Positions 22,158 to 32,440 of a stretch of DNA of 64,000 bases are shown in pieces; within the stretch, counting starts at the first letter, position 1, and each line of letters opens with the position of its first letter. The position numbers were made by a program, and so were the translations under genes. The stretch lies in NCBI GenBank assembly GCA_951804985.1, contig OX638133.1, positions 7,522,501 to 7,586,500 on the forward strand, written 5' to 3'. A model generated the notes under the pieces. It saw only the letters and a list, made by a program, of their open reading frames with translations, searched no databases and was not told the DNA's origin. This DNA is from Dryomyza anilis. Its lineage: Eukaryota > Arthropoda > Insecta > Diptera > Dryomyzidae.

Positions 22158-23685
22158 TATTTACGAAAAAAATGTTTTAATAAAAAAAAATTACTTCTTA
22201 TATTTTTTTACGTTTTTTCAAGAAATAAACTTTATATGGAATTTTTATTTTTCAAACATTTGTTGGTTTTGTCGAACAAACATTTTTTTTTTAAAATTAG
22301 TTGTTGTTGTAATTTTTTTTTAAATATTGGTTTTCAAATTAATTTTATTTTAATTTTCGTCTCAAAATAGTTTTTCGAAAAAAAATGATTAAATTAATTG
22401 TTTCAACTGTTTTTTTATAAAATTATTTTAATTCATTATTTTCATACCATTTAAATTGAGTAACTTAACAGTTTATTGTCACATAGTGTATGACTTAAAT
22501 TGAAATATGTTCTTCTAACGTAACCCAGATCAGGTTCGCATATCAAATTTAAAGACAAATTCTTTATTTTTAAAATGCGTATGTATCAAATAAAATCATT
22601 AAATGAAATTGGCAGCCATAGCAATAGACGTAACGAAATATTCTAATATTAAATGAAAAAATGCAAAAAACAACGAGAAGTAGCGAGGTAAAATAACTAA
22701 ATTAATTAAAATTAAATACAAATAATTACAATGATAATTAAAAGTATTTTGCACAAATAAAATAAAAACAAAGTAATTCTAAATATTAACTTAATTTTTT
22801 TAAAACTAATGATTTATATAGAACTATTTCAACAATGCAGTTGTTTAGATTGTACGTAAGTGCATCATAAAATAATAAATTTTAAATAATATAATTAATT
22901 AACATTGTTGGCACTTAATTTTCAACATAAAACACATGCATATCAAATACACGTACCACACACACTCCTCACACAATTCTAATTACATATACTACAAGCG
23001 TAAAATTCCCGCAGGAATTTGTGCAAAAACTCAAATTTTCAAATCTGTTTATAATTCATTTAAACATTTTTAATTAGATATTGCATTGGACTGCAAATGC
23101 GTATGAATTATGAATGCGTTGAGTTGAGTGGTGCGGTAGTGACGGTGACAGCAACTGAGTAAATGAGAGAGTGAGAGAGCAAAAAAGTGAGCAAGAGATA
23201 AAGTGCTAGAAAGAGACAAATAAATATTAAAATTTAGTATCGTTGTTTTGCTCATACCCCACACGATTTACCACAATATAAACCACATAAAATATGCAGC
23301 CCAAATTCTAAGCTCAATTAAAAGTTTATTATGTGTCAGTTTGGTGGCAACTCTAAAAAGCTAATTTTACAAAATTTAATAATAATATTAAATTCCATGC
23401 TTTATTTTATTACAATGTTATTTTTAATTTGTAAAATTACATTTTTGTTATTTTAAACATTTTCGGAATTTTTTGTATAATGTAGTTCTAGATTTTTATT
23501 TTGTTTCAATTATTATAATAAGAAATGTTATGTAATTATGGTAAGCATCATTTAAATCAGGTATTCAGCCGATTTTTTTTGGCATAGTAGAAATTTGCAA
23601 TTGAATTATACAAAAATTGTCCAAATTGTGAAAAAAAATATATGTATTTGCGAATCATGGTAATTTTTAGAGCATATATTTTTAT
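22158..23685. other. AT-rich intergenic, no gene recognised
   Basis: Very AT-rich with poly-T tracts. GAGAG-rich sequence lies at about 23160-23215 (AGAGAGTGAGAGAGC). No element ends or genes supported. Confidence 0.45.
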
Positions 23686-24430
23686 ATACTCAGAAAAAAT
23701 CCTATTATAATTGGTCAATAGGACACTAAGAGAAAAATTTCTTAAAATCCCATTAAAATTTGTCAATAGGACAGTTATTGATTTAATAGTATACAAAAAA
23801 TAAATATTATCATATAAATTAAAAAATAATGTTATAGTATTTAATAGGATTTACTGATTGAAATAATAGTTTATCCTATTTACTATTTTGAAAAGTAAAA
23901 ACTATTAATTTTATGGTATATTTTATCTGATTTTATTTGATTCAAAAAATAAATATTTTCATATAAATAATAATAATAATATAATAATAGTTTGGCACTA
24001 CAGCTCTATAAGAACTTAGGCCGAGCTCTCTCACCATTTTGAGCTGTGCGTGTTATATTTGTACTCAAAATGGTGGGACCTACAGTTTATTGCCGAATCC
24101 GAACGGCGGGTGAGAGCTTTTTCATAAGCAATTTTTACTCTCGTAGGTTTGCCATTTACTGCCGAGAGGTAGCGCGGTATAGAAAAATGTTTCTATGAAA
24201 AGATGTTGTTAGCCCCAGTCCAGGCTTGAACCGGGGACCTTTCGGCTCGCAGTCCAACGCACTAACCACTGAGCTACCGCGGCTACATATAAACTCAAAA
24301 CAATTTTAATAGTATTTAATAGTATTTTGTAGTATTTAATGGTATTTACCCATTACAATAATAATTTATCCTATTCACTAATTTTAATAGTAAAATACAA
24401 GTGATTTTATAGTATGTTTTCTAGGTGTAG
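23686..24430. mobile_element. TA-rich inverted-repeat element hosting a SINE
   Basis: The left end TACTCAGAAAAAATCCTATT and right end ATGTTTTCTAGGTGTAG are imperfect inverses (TACnCnAGAAAA). Left and right inner parts carry complementary runs of ATAGTATTTAATAG-type sequence. The SINE at 23968-24285 interrupts it. Related ends occur at 24650-25526. Confidence 0.5.
23968..24285 (-). mobile_element. tRNA-derived SINE with 8-bp target duplication
   Basis: On the minus strand the head reads TAGCCGCGGTAGCTCAGTGG, an RNA polymerase III A box, then GTGCGTTGGACTGCGAGCC and the B-box-like GGTTCAAGCC. A body of about 200 bp and an ATT-repeat tail (AATAATAATAAT on the plus strand) follow. CATATAAA flanks both sides (23960-23967 and 24286-24293). 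tRNA-derived SINEs are copied by LINE machinery; none is visible here. Highly similar to 60908-61220. Confidence 0.9.
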
Positions 24431-24649
24431 GTGAATATTAATAATACATTTTAAGTTTTAAACTATTCTTTGGATGGTACTCATACCTTAAGATTTTTTT
24501 TTTTATACATGACTTGTATGGGAGGTGGGTGTGTATGTTGACCGATTTGGTTCATTTCTAAACTTAATATTACCATTTTGTTAAAGATTACTGAAACCAA
24601 ATTACATTTTATTCAGATTAGTATTTTTTTCATTTATCGTGAATACATA

Positions 24650-25526
24650 CATTCAGAAGAAAATGTACCATTAAGTACTTAATGGTACGACCATTGATCT
24701 TATGGTTCATGTATTAGTAGTTTTTTCTTTTAAAATCAAAAGTTTTCTTATTAATTTGACAGTATTAAAAAATTTAGCACCATAAATTTAACTACTTCAA
24801 TATTATAATTTTTAATAGAATAAATACTATTATTTTAATGGTTTCCTCCTATAATAGTAAACGTGGCAAAAAAAATACATAAAAACGAATAAAAACATGT
24901 TCGTTTTGTGCGCCGTTCTGCGTGTTTGCTCAAATTTGTCGCATGCCTTTTTTGTGATAATCGACATTATGACGCGTTTATCATTGGTAAGAACTCAATG
25001 TATTTAATGTAATTTCATTATATTTAAACTTTTTGTTTTATTTATTACAGAAAATAAATAATACATCGAATTTCTATTATGGCAACGGACTCAAAAATAT
25101 ATGCAGACTCAAGTATTACAATCAATTGTTGGAAACTGAAGCGAAAATTAAATGTGTTATAATCTTTAGCAAGGAGAAGTGTCTTTTTATGTGTGTGATT
25201 TATAAAAGTGAATTTCCATTTCGACATATAAACAAAATAAAATATACAATAAATTAACTAAAATCGATTTTTGTTTTAATAAATTATGAGGAAAATTTAA
25301 TTCGACTATACCATAAAAGTAAAAATATGCATCATTTAATTTTTATAGGTCTTGCTTATTGTAATTAAAAGAATACATAATAAAATGTATGGTACAACAT
25401 CATATTGTATTAAAAATTTTAATATTATTAAACTAATGGTACGCTTCCAATTGACCAATTTTAATAGTATAAATTGTTGTTTTTCTATTGAAAAACTATT
25501 AATTTACCATGATTTTTTTCTGGGTG
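24650..25526. mobile_element. TA-target inverted-repeat element carrying a spliceable frame
   Basis: Ends are CATTCAGAAGAAAA and TTTTTTTCTGGGTG (inverse CACCCAGAAAAAAA), flanked by TA at 24648-24649 and 25527-25528. Subterminal TTAATGGTAC and ACTATTAATTTACCAT runs are complementary. It sits inside a family-B copy. The middle (about 24865-25260) is not repeat-like and holds the candidate gene at 24968-25257. Confidence 0.6.
24968..25257 (+). CDS. Candidate two-exon small ORF inside a transposon
   Basis: ATG at 24968 begins MTRLSL (24968-24985). A 65-bp intron follows (donor GTAAGA at 24986, pyrimidine-rich stretch and TTACAG ending at 25050). The frame continues in phase 0 through 25051-25257 to TAA, giving 74 residues. 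No domain, signal peptide or membrane segment is recognised; several Lys and Cys are present. The preceding 90 bp are much less AT-rich than the flanks, like a 5' leader. A second ATG in another frame (about 25078, MATDSKIYADSS...) gives a 27-residue alternative. It may be a captured piece of a host gene, a remnant of the element's own gene, or chance. No family recognised. Confidence 0.3.
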
Positions 25527-25650
25527 TACAAGTATTAAGACATACAGTCAAATGGATATGGGAAAATCAACTTGTGAAGTTCTGCTGATAAGAAAATGTA
25601 TATTTCTTCATATCGGTCCTCCTTCTAATGGGAATTAAAATATCCAAACA

Positions 25651-25651
<1 letters not shown>

Positions 25652-25700
<49 letters not shown>
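25652..25700. repeat. (TA)n microsatellite
   Basis: An uninterrupted run of about 24 TA dinucleotides at the presumed 5' edge of the Helitron-like element. Confidence 0.95.
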
Positions 25701-25705
<5 letters not shown>

Positions 25706-25871
25706 CTCTTGGTCCATCTGTCAGTCAGTCTGTCGGTCTGTCTGTCTGTCTTTCTTTCTGTTTGTTCCAGCATCACGTCTGAACTGATGAACCGATTTAA
25801 CTGAAATTTTGCACCAGGGTACTATGGAGTCCGGAAGGTTCATATCGGCTGGATTGGACAAAAGGGCGTGG

Positions 25872-26491
25872 CACCTCCCATACAACCTAAACTTTCAAAA
25901 CGACATAACTCGGTACATACACAAGCTAAAAAAATGAAACAAAAAAATCAAATACAAAAAATACAAAATCAAAAACACAAATGCAAAAAAACAAAAGCAA
26001 AAACACAGAAGCAAAAGCAAAACACAAAAGCAACACACAAAAGCAAAACCACAAAAACAAAATCAACGACACTAAAATTCAATACACTAAAATTTACCAC
26101 ACTAAAACTCACCACACTAAAATTCACCACACTCATATTCAAAACTCACCACAATAAAATTCACCACACTTAAATTCACCACACCTCCCATACAACCTAA
26201 ACTTTCAAAACGACATAACTCGGTACATACACAAGCTAAAAAAATGAAACAAAAAAATCAAATACAAAAAATACAAAAGCAAAAACACAAATGCAAAAAA
26301 ACAAAAGCAAAAACACAGAAGCAAAAGCAAAACACAAAAGCAACACACAAAAGCAAAACCACAAAAACAAAATCAACGACACTAAAATTCAATACACTAA
26401 AATTTACCACACTAAAACTCACCACACTAAAATTCACCACACTCATATTCAAAACTCACCACAATAAAATTCACCACACTTAAATTCACCA
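25872..26491 (+). repeat. 310-bp tandem duplication
   Basis: The unit starting CACCTCCCATACAACCTAAA at 25872 repeats from 26182, almost identical over the whole length, including an A-rich CAAAAGCAAAAACACA section and a CACCACACTAAAATTCACC section. The near identity implies a recent duplication. Frames of 101 and 79 codons derive from this low-complexity repeat. Confidence 0.9.
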
Positions 26492-26720
26492 CACTTAAAT
26501 TTACCACACTAAAAACTCACCACACTTACTTCACCACACTAAACCTCACCTCACTAAAATTCATCACACTCAAATTCACCATACTAAAACTCACCACTCA
26601 AACCCACTTAAACTCACCACAATAAAATTCACTACACTTAAACTCCCCACACTAAAACTCACCACACTAAAACTCACCACACCAAAATTCACCACACCTA
26701 AATCTCACCACACTAAAACT
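26060..26720 (+). repeat. Short-period array of CACCACACTAAAATT
   Basis: Irregular 15 to 16-bp units alternating ACTAAAATTCACCAC and ACTAAAACTCACCAC extend through the duplication and beyond. The same array occurs at about 31805-31980. Confidence 0.85.
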
Positions 26721-27040
26721 TCTTCTGGGAAAAACTCTACGGAGAGGAATTCTACGGGCAAGAATTCTGCTAGCAAGAATTCTACGGGGGAACCGTCTGA
26801 GAAAGAATTGCCTATGAGAAAAGTTGTTTTAGCGGATAATTAGTTTTGTTTTGGTTAATAAATTTATAAAACCAATAACAACCGTCCACAGCGAATCACG
26901 GGTCCCTTATATAAATAATAAAAATGTTTTTTTATATTAATAAAATTGGTCCATATCCTTGCATTCACAAAATCTTTGCACGAGTCGTGCACGGGTCCAG
27001 CTAGTTTAATATAACGTAAATGTACCTAATTACGTCACAA

Positions 27041-27400
27041 TAACTTGGAACCCAAAAATGATTATTCAAATGATTTTTTCTATGAACATCCGTACATCAA
27101 TTCTATATAATTCGTGAGTGCTTGCTCTGTTTTTTTATATCACATAACGTATTTAAATTTATCACAATCACATAACGTATTTAAATTATAATTTTAGACA
27201 CTTTTAGTCACTTCTTAGAATAAACAAAATAGAGAACAGTAGTGCAATATATACTTTAATTGTTTTTCTAAAAATATTGTGACAAGGATTTTTCATAAAA
27301 AAACCACAACTAAAAAATCAGTGCTTCTCTTTTTAAACAGAATTCGGCATGTTTTTTTACAACAGCCTCCGCGAATTCCTTGCCTACGCTATGTGCTGTA
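27041..27400. other. Intergenic, nothing recognised
   Basis: AT-rich; a short direct repeat CACATAACGTATTTAAATT occurs twice at about 27141-27186. No gene. Confidence 0.4.
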
Positions 27401-28038
27401 CACGGAAAAAAATTCTTCAATATGATGAATTATTCATAAATATAATACATTTTTTCACCAACTACCAGATTCATCATATTGATATCACCGTTCATAAATG
27501 ACATAATATTCAATACTATGAATTGGAATAGTCATATTGATGAATTTTTTCATAAGATTAAAAAAAAAATATATGTAAAATAATTCGAAAAAAAAGTTTT
27601 ATGAAAAATTTATATAAAAAAAATGTATCCGAAAAAAAGTTTAAAAAAATTGTTAAAAAAAAAAATTTTTTTTGAAAAAAAAAAAAATCCGAAAAAAATA
27701 TTATTTAAAAAATAACAATTAAAAAAAAAATATCCGAAAATATTTTTTTCAGACAAAATTGTTCAAAATAAATAATTTTTGAAAAAAAAATTTTATTGAA
27801 AATATCACAGTCAAAAAAATAAATAAAATATTTTTTTTTCGGACAAAATTATTTAAAAAAAAAAATCCGAAATAAAAAAAAATTTCGAAAAAAAAGAAGA
27901 ACACTTTTTGGACTTTTTCTAGGATAACGTTCATAACATTGATGGCGTTGGTCATTAATATAATGAATGGTTCTTCAATACAATGAATCATGGTTTGATG
28001 AACGGAATTCATCAATGATGTACATTTTTTCTTCTATG
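27401..28038 (-). mobile_element. Family-D inverted-repeat element, complete (638 bp)
   Basis: Ends are CACGGAAAAAAATTCTTCAA and TTTTTTCTTCTATG, bordered by TA at 27399-27400 and 28039-28040. Subterminal pieces TTCATCATATTGATATCACC and TTCTTCAATATGATG match the right end of the copy at 33662-35500 in reverse. The interior is A-rich and non-coding. Confidence 0.7.
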
Positions 28039-28040
28039 TA

Positions 28041-28800
28041 CTAGCGTTTCAAAAAAAAGTAAATGTTTTTTATTCCTAATAATCAGAAGTAATTTTAATA
28101 TATCAATAAATGGAAATATTCCGATAAGTTTTTAATATATTTAGATCTAATCTCAGAAAAGTAAATTTTTTTTTTTAGACTGTTCTTTAAACATTTTTTT
28201 TTTGTTTAGAATTTCGAATCTAATGATAAACAAGAAAACTTCCCAGAGGATAATCTAAAGTAACGATTAAATTTACAAAATTTGTTCAATTTATAAAAAT
28301 TACAACTTCCAAAATCATGAAATGTATGTAATTCCTTCTGTTGTACGTAAATCTGTCCCACCTAAAATGACGGAATTATGTTCAGTGACGTAGTAGGTAC
28401 TCTTTTCGATAGGTGTTGTTAGATATAAAAATTAAATGTAACAGTTCAAATATAGGTAAATGTTTTGACATAAGTTGTGCAGATATTTTGTGAAAAAAAA
28501 AACTAATAACAGTTTTGGGAAATGAATTTCTAAATAGAGATTCTGTGATTTTTTTTATCAGATACAAATTTAGTATCTAATAAACTCGAGCTCATCATTT
28601 TAATTAAATTTTAATTAAATTATAAAATACTTCAGAGTATTTAAACAACTATTTCCGAACAATGCGCAAATTAATAAATTGTAAATTTTCAAATTTCTCT
28701 AAAATTTATTTTATTTCAACTTCTATCAAACTGGCAGAAATATTTCACTCTGTAAAATTACAGTCAAATAAATATCCATTAACTGTGTTGTGCAAAAATT
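28041..28800. other. AT-rich intergenic, nothing recognised
   Basis: Poly-T and poly-A tracts without a supported gene, element end or RNA. Confidence 0.4.
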
Positions 28801-29700
28801 ACCCTCTATGACCACTCATAAAAATACCGCGGTTTGTGGTCAGACTAACAGTCGGACCAGTCAGAGAGCCAAGAGAATTGGTGCGGTGTGTGGTGCAAAT
28901 GAAGAGTAAAGAGCAAAGCATGGCAAAGTCAAAGATCCAACCATTCTTCAGCTGGACGTCAATTGTTGGACTGACACGTAGCAGTTGCTGCGCACACACA
29001 GATACTACACAACAACAATACTTAGCAACACCGGAAGCGGAAGTGTGTCCATTTGTAAATGTTCTCGCATTTGGATAATTCATGAGCGTCATTAGTTGCA
29101 AATAATGGTTCGTTCGTTCGTTAGTTCGTCGGTTGTGTGGGTGAATGAAGCTGGTGCTAGTGGTACTGGTACTGGTCACTTTGACTCTGTTACAAATTAT
29201 AGTGGCTAAAAGCAACAACTACAAATAATATTCCATAAACAAAAAACATCCAACCATCCATCCCACCCTATAATAGTAACACCTAAACATTCAGCCATGC
29301 CACCTACTCATTGGTGAGTTAAATTAATTTATTGCTTTGGTTAGGATTTTTGTGGTTTTAGCGCGCTTCACTAGTCTCCCTTTCTCTTTTTAAACTTAAC
29401 TGAACAGGCACAGTTCGGATACCGTCCAGCAGGCATTAGGCAGGTCATTTAGTATAAATTTTGACTGTGCGTTCTTTAACAGAAATAGCAACTGGAAATT
29501 ACAAAAATAATAATACCAAATTAACAAAACTACTACAGAAACCAAAACACCAATAAGTGCCCACATCAGGCTCGTTGTTTTAATTGGTCACACTTTAAAT
29601 GATTTATTAGCATCCATCGGAGAAATATTTTGGTGGAGGTCTAATGAATGCATCGAATACCTATGCGGAAGTAACTTTCTAACATATGTAACTACTAACA
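28801..29700. other. Non-repetitive, relatively GC-rich intergenic block
   Basis: Overlapping frames on both strands at 28799-29218 (139 and 80 codons) lack an ATG context, signal peptide or domain. The sequence is not shared with other parts of the window. It could be regulatory or an unrecognised non-coding exon. Confidence 0.35.
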
Positions 29701-29702
29701 GA

Positions 29703-30545
29703 TTTTTATACACTACACTAAGAGTGAAAGGGTATATTCAGTTTGGTAGGCCGATTGTAATACATAGCAGGAGGCATATACGGTATCTTCAATATCATGA
29801 CAAAGAGGCGTTTTTTTTACAGATTGGAATGTAGTTTTTCTTTAAGTATGTGGTTAGATTTTGTTGGATAGTTCTAGTCACAAAAGACAAAATCAAAAAT
29901 GCGAATTAATAATCTTTTCATGCCAAAAGGGCGAATCATTTCGTTTTTTTACCATAACTCTTTACTGATACAAGATCAAATAGTTATGTAGAGGCATTAA
30001 TTGTTTGTTTATAATGCTCCTATCGATTGGCATCATTATTTTTGTTATTTGCAAAAAAATTGTTGGTAAATTATTATTAAATAATGATGCCAATCGATAA
30101 ATGATTTGAAAACAAACAATAAATGCCTTGACATCACTTTTTGATCTTGTACCCATGAAAAGTTATAGCAAAAAAACAATAGTATTTGCATTTTGGTCAG
30201 GACCATATAGCACCACAAAACCCGTATTTATAATCATTGTCCAAATTAAATGATTTTTTTATGTATACAATTCGAATACATGAATAAATCAAAATAACAA
30301 AAAAAAAATAATTTTTACTAATTTTTAAAGCAATAAATAAAATTTGATTTCCCAACATTTTTAAAAATGCACATTCGCCCTTTTAGCATGATGACTATAT
30401 ATTCTTGATCAACATGACCTCCAGAATCGATTTCAAATTTTCAGTCTGTTATATATAAAAAAAATCCCTCGAAACGACTTGTGGTAAACAAAAAAAAATC
30501 GAAATTCGATATACCTACCCATTCGGGCATATGGGCATTTCCTGT
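29703..30545 (+). mobile_element. Family-A repeat split by a CATGCCAAAAGGGCG element
   Basis: The left part (29703-29795) starts ATACACTACACTAAGAGTG and reaches ATACGGTATCTT. The right part (from 30391) resumes with TATATATTCTTGATCAACAT and continues to CGAAATTCGATATACC. The missing middle is the element at 29796-30390. Confidence 0.75.
29796..30390. mobile_element. Family-C inverted-repeat element with internal hairpin (595 bp)
   Basis: The left end CATGACAAAGAGGCG and right end CGCCCTTTTAGCATG are imperfect inverses of each other. In the middle, CTATCGATTGGCATCATTAT and its inverse ATAATGATGCCAATCGATA flank a loop of about 45 bp. Another copy lies at 42183-42660. Class unknown; no coding sequence. 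Confidence 0.65.
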
Positions 30546-31490
30546 AAAATTATAAAAAGCGGTAAATCAAATTGGCATTTCCTGCGTTTCCAGACGAGAA
30601 AAATTCTAAGTGGTAGATCAAATAATATAAATTTAATAGTAGTCGTTCTGGACGGGACTAGAAACTGAAGTGCATATTTAAATTCATTCGAAAATTCCAA
30701 AAAGTGAGCAAATTTTGCGTATACATTATTTAATGAATTATTATATAAAATGTACCCGAGTGGAATTTTGAAAATCTTATTTATAAAAATGTTATTTAGT
30801 ATCAGGGTAGTGCCAGGTTGAGCTAAGTTATTCCTGATCAGTGTTTTATAAGGATAGTAATACTCTATCATTTAATTAGGAAACCTAACTCATTTCGTAG
30901 CCCTTCGTATTAAGGACAACCGTGACTTAACATTTCTCACAAAATAAAATTTCCAATACTTGTTTTTATCTTATTAGTCTATATAATATATAATAATATA
31001 ATATTGTTATATTAAGTTTACAGAAAAAAAGCAAATACAGCAAAATATTAAATTATTCTTCTGGGATTCGAACTCGGACCTTCCTGATACAAGACCTAAG
31101 TGTGAGACCGTTACGCTATCAACCGTATTTTTTATTGAAGAGTATTTATTCAAAATCAAAATCAAATGATTAAAATTTGTGAAATATCGGCAATAAAATA
31201 CAAGACAGCTAGATCGTTGAAAATGTTTTGGCATATGAAATCAGTAGAGAAAAAATTAAACATTTCACAAATTTTGTTTTTGTAGAAAAAATCTCAAAAT
31301 CTGAAGTTCCGAATATCAACACTCCGACAAGAGTGCGGAATTTCACTTTAAGTTCTCGCCAGAATAATTGAAAAGCTGGTAAAATATCCCAAAAGGTCAT
31401 CAAGAATGGCGACAGTTTTTTACTATTAAAACTAGTCAATGGTGTAAATTATTATTTTAACAGGTAAATACCATTAAATACTTTAAAATA
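30546..31490. other. Intergenic, no gene recognised
   Basis: AT-rich. A minus-strand frame of 118 codons at 30515-30871 overlaps the family-A end and has no recognisable domain. A tRNA-like segment at 31060-31137 is listed separately. Confidence 0.4.
31060..31137 (-). repeat. tRNA-like sequence, probable SINE head or tRNA pseudogene
   Basis: On the minus strand an A-box-like TTGATAGCGTAACGG is followed about 45 bp later by a good B box GAGTTCGAATCC. The acceptor ends do not pair well and no functional anticodon can be assigned. It is unlike the SINE at 60908-61220, so it represents a second tRNA-derived sequence. Confidence 0.5.
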
Positions 31491-31491
31491 C

Positions 31492-31980
31492 TATGAAACG
31501 ATATAACTCGGCACTTTCAACAGCTACGAACATGAAACAAAAAACTTAAATACAAAAAAAAAAATGAAAACTAAAATCACAAAAGCAAAAGCACAAAACA
31601 CAACCAAAAATGCAATAACATAAAACTAAAAGCCAAACTAAAGGAAATACAAACAAGGCAAACAAATCAAAATCAAAAATTTTTTTCGACATTATTTTTG
31701 GCGATTTTTTTTTTTTTTTTTGGAAAATGGTGATGCGTCATTTCTGCCCTCCAAATTTTTTTTTTGAAATTTTTTGAACATTGTTTTTTTGTCAAATTTT
31801 TTATTCAGCACACTAAACTTCACTACACTAAAATTCACCGCACAAAAACTCACCACCTAAAACTCACCACACTAAAATTCACCACGCTTAAACTCACCAC
31901 ACTAAAATTCACCACACTAAAATTCACCACACTAAAACTCACCACACTAACTCACCACGCTAAAATTCACCACACTTTCA
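31492..31980 (+). mobile_element. Fragment related to the Helitron interior
   Basis: AACGATATAACTCGGCAC, an A-rich CAAAAGCAAAAGCACAA stretch and a CACCACACTAAAATTCAC array follow the same order as 25900-26500. The 5' and 3' ends are missing, and an unrelated T-rich segment is inserted at about 31675-31800. Confidence 0.6.
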
Positions 31981-32120
31981 AATATGATGCTATAAAAATA
32001 GCATCTAGAAATTTGACAAGAACATTTATATTAAATCAACCAAAATGTACGATTTTTTTCACAATTTTAAAAAGGGTCCTTTTTAAGAACATCAATTTTG
32101 AATCACTACTTTCGTATTAC
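31977..32120 (+). mobile_element. Internal fragment of the GGGCCATTCC element
   Basis: TCAAATATGATGCTATAAAA and TTTTAAAAAGGGTCCTTTTT AAG-type sequence match 41700-41830 in the complete element. Both ends are absent. Confidence 0.55.
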
Positions 32121-32440
32121 ATTATTGTTTTTGTAGAAAGATATATTTTCTTTGCATGTAGAACGATATAATTTAATTGTGTTTGGAATAAAATTGTAAT
32201 ATATTCACAATATTATTAAGCTCGAAAGATCAAGCTCAAACGTATAATTTCTAAAATATACAGCAAATTCTCCTATACGAAAAATTGACTATAAATTATG
32301 CAACTACTAAGGAAATAAAAAAAAATACAAATTCACAAATTCCCCGAACATAAGAAAAGTCCATAGAAATCGCAGCAAATACTAAATAATTTAATTAATT
32401 AAATTTAGTGCGAAAATTTGAATTTCATATAAGCGAAAAG
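32121..32440. other. AT-rich intergenic, nothing recognised
   Basis: No supported features. Confidence 0.4.

Larger units (their letters stand above)
25652..27004 (+). mobile_element. Non-autonomous Helitron-like element
   Basis: The 3' end has a perfect hairpin GCACGAGTCGTGC about 10 bp before CTAG at 27001-27004, followed by T. This is the Helitron hallmark (hairpin, CTRR, insertion before T). The 5' part has a TA microsatellite (25652-25700), a CTGTCTGTCTGT stretch, then GAACTGATGAACCGATTTAA. The middle is CACCACACTAAAATTCAC-type array. The exact 5' terminus is obscured by the microsatellite. No Rep/helicase gene. Confidence 0.6.
24495..27040 (-). mobile_element. Family-B repeat split by two later insertions
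   Basis: The piece at 24505-24648 (GACTTGTATGGGAGGTGG, TTGACCGATTTGG, TTATCGTGAATA) is family B on the minus strand. The piece at 25530-25650 (TGCTGATAAGAAAATGTATA, CATATCGGTCCTCC, AATTAAAATAT) is its continuation. After 27005, TTTAATATAACG and GTACCTAATTA resemble the end TTAATATACCC and GTACCTCATAG. The first junction is convincing; the second is tentative. Confidence 0.5.

Noticed and set aside
25868..26483. Lys/Thr-rich ORFs of 101 and 79 codons
   Set aside because: Derived from the A-rich and CACCACACTAAAATT arrays of the tandem duplication.
28799..29218. 139-codon minus-strand ORF
   Set aside because: No signal peptide, domain or splice context; an overlapping frame on the other strand is equally open, as expected from a GC-richer non-coding block.
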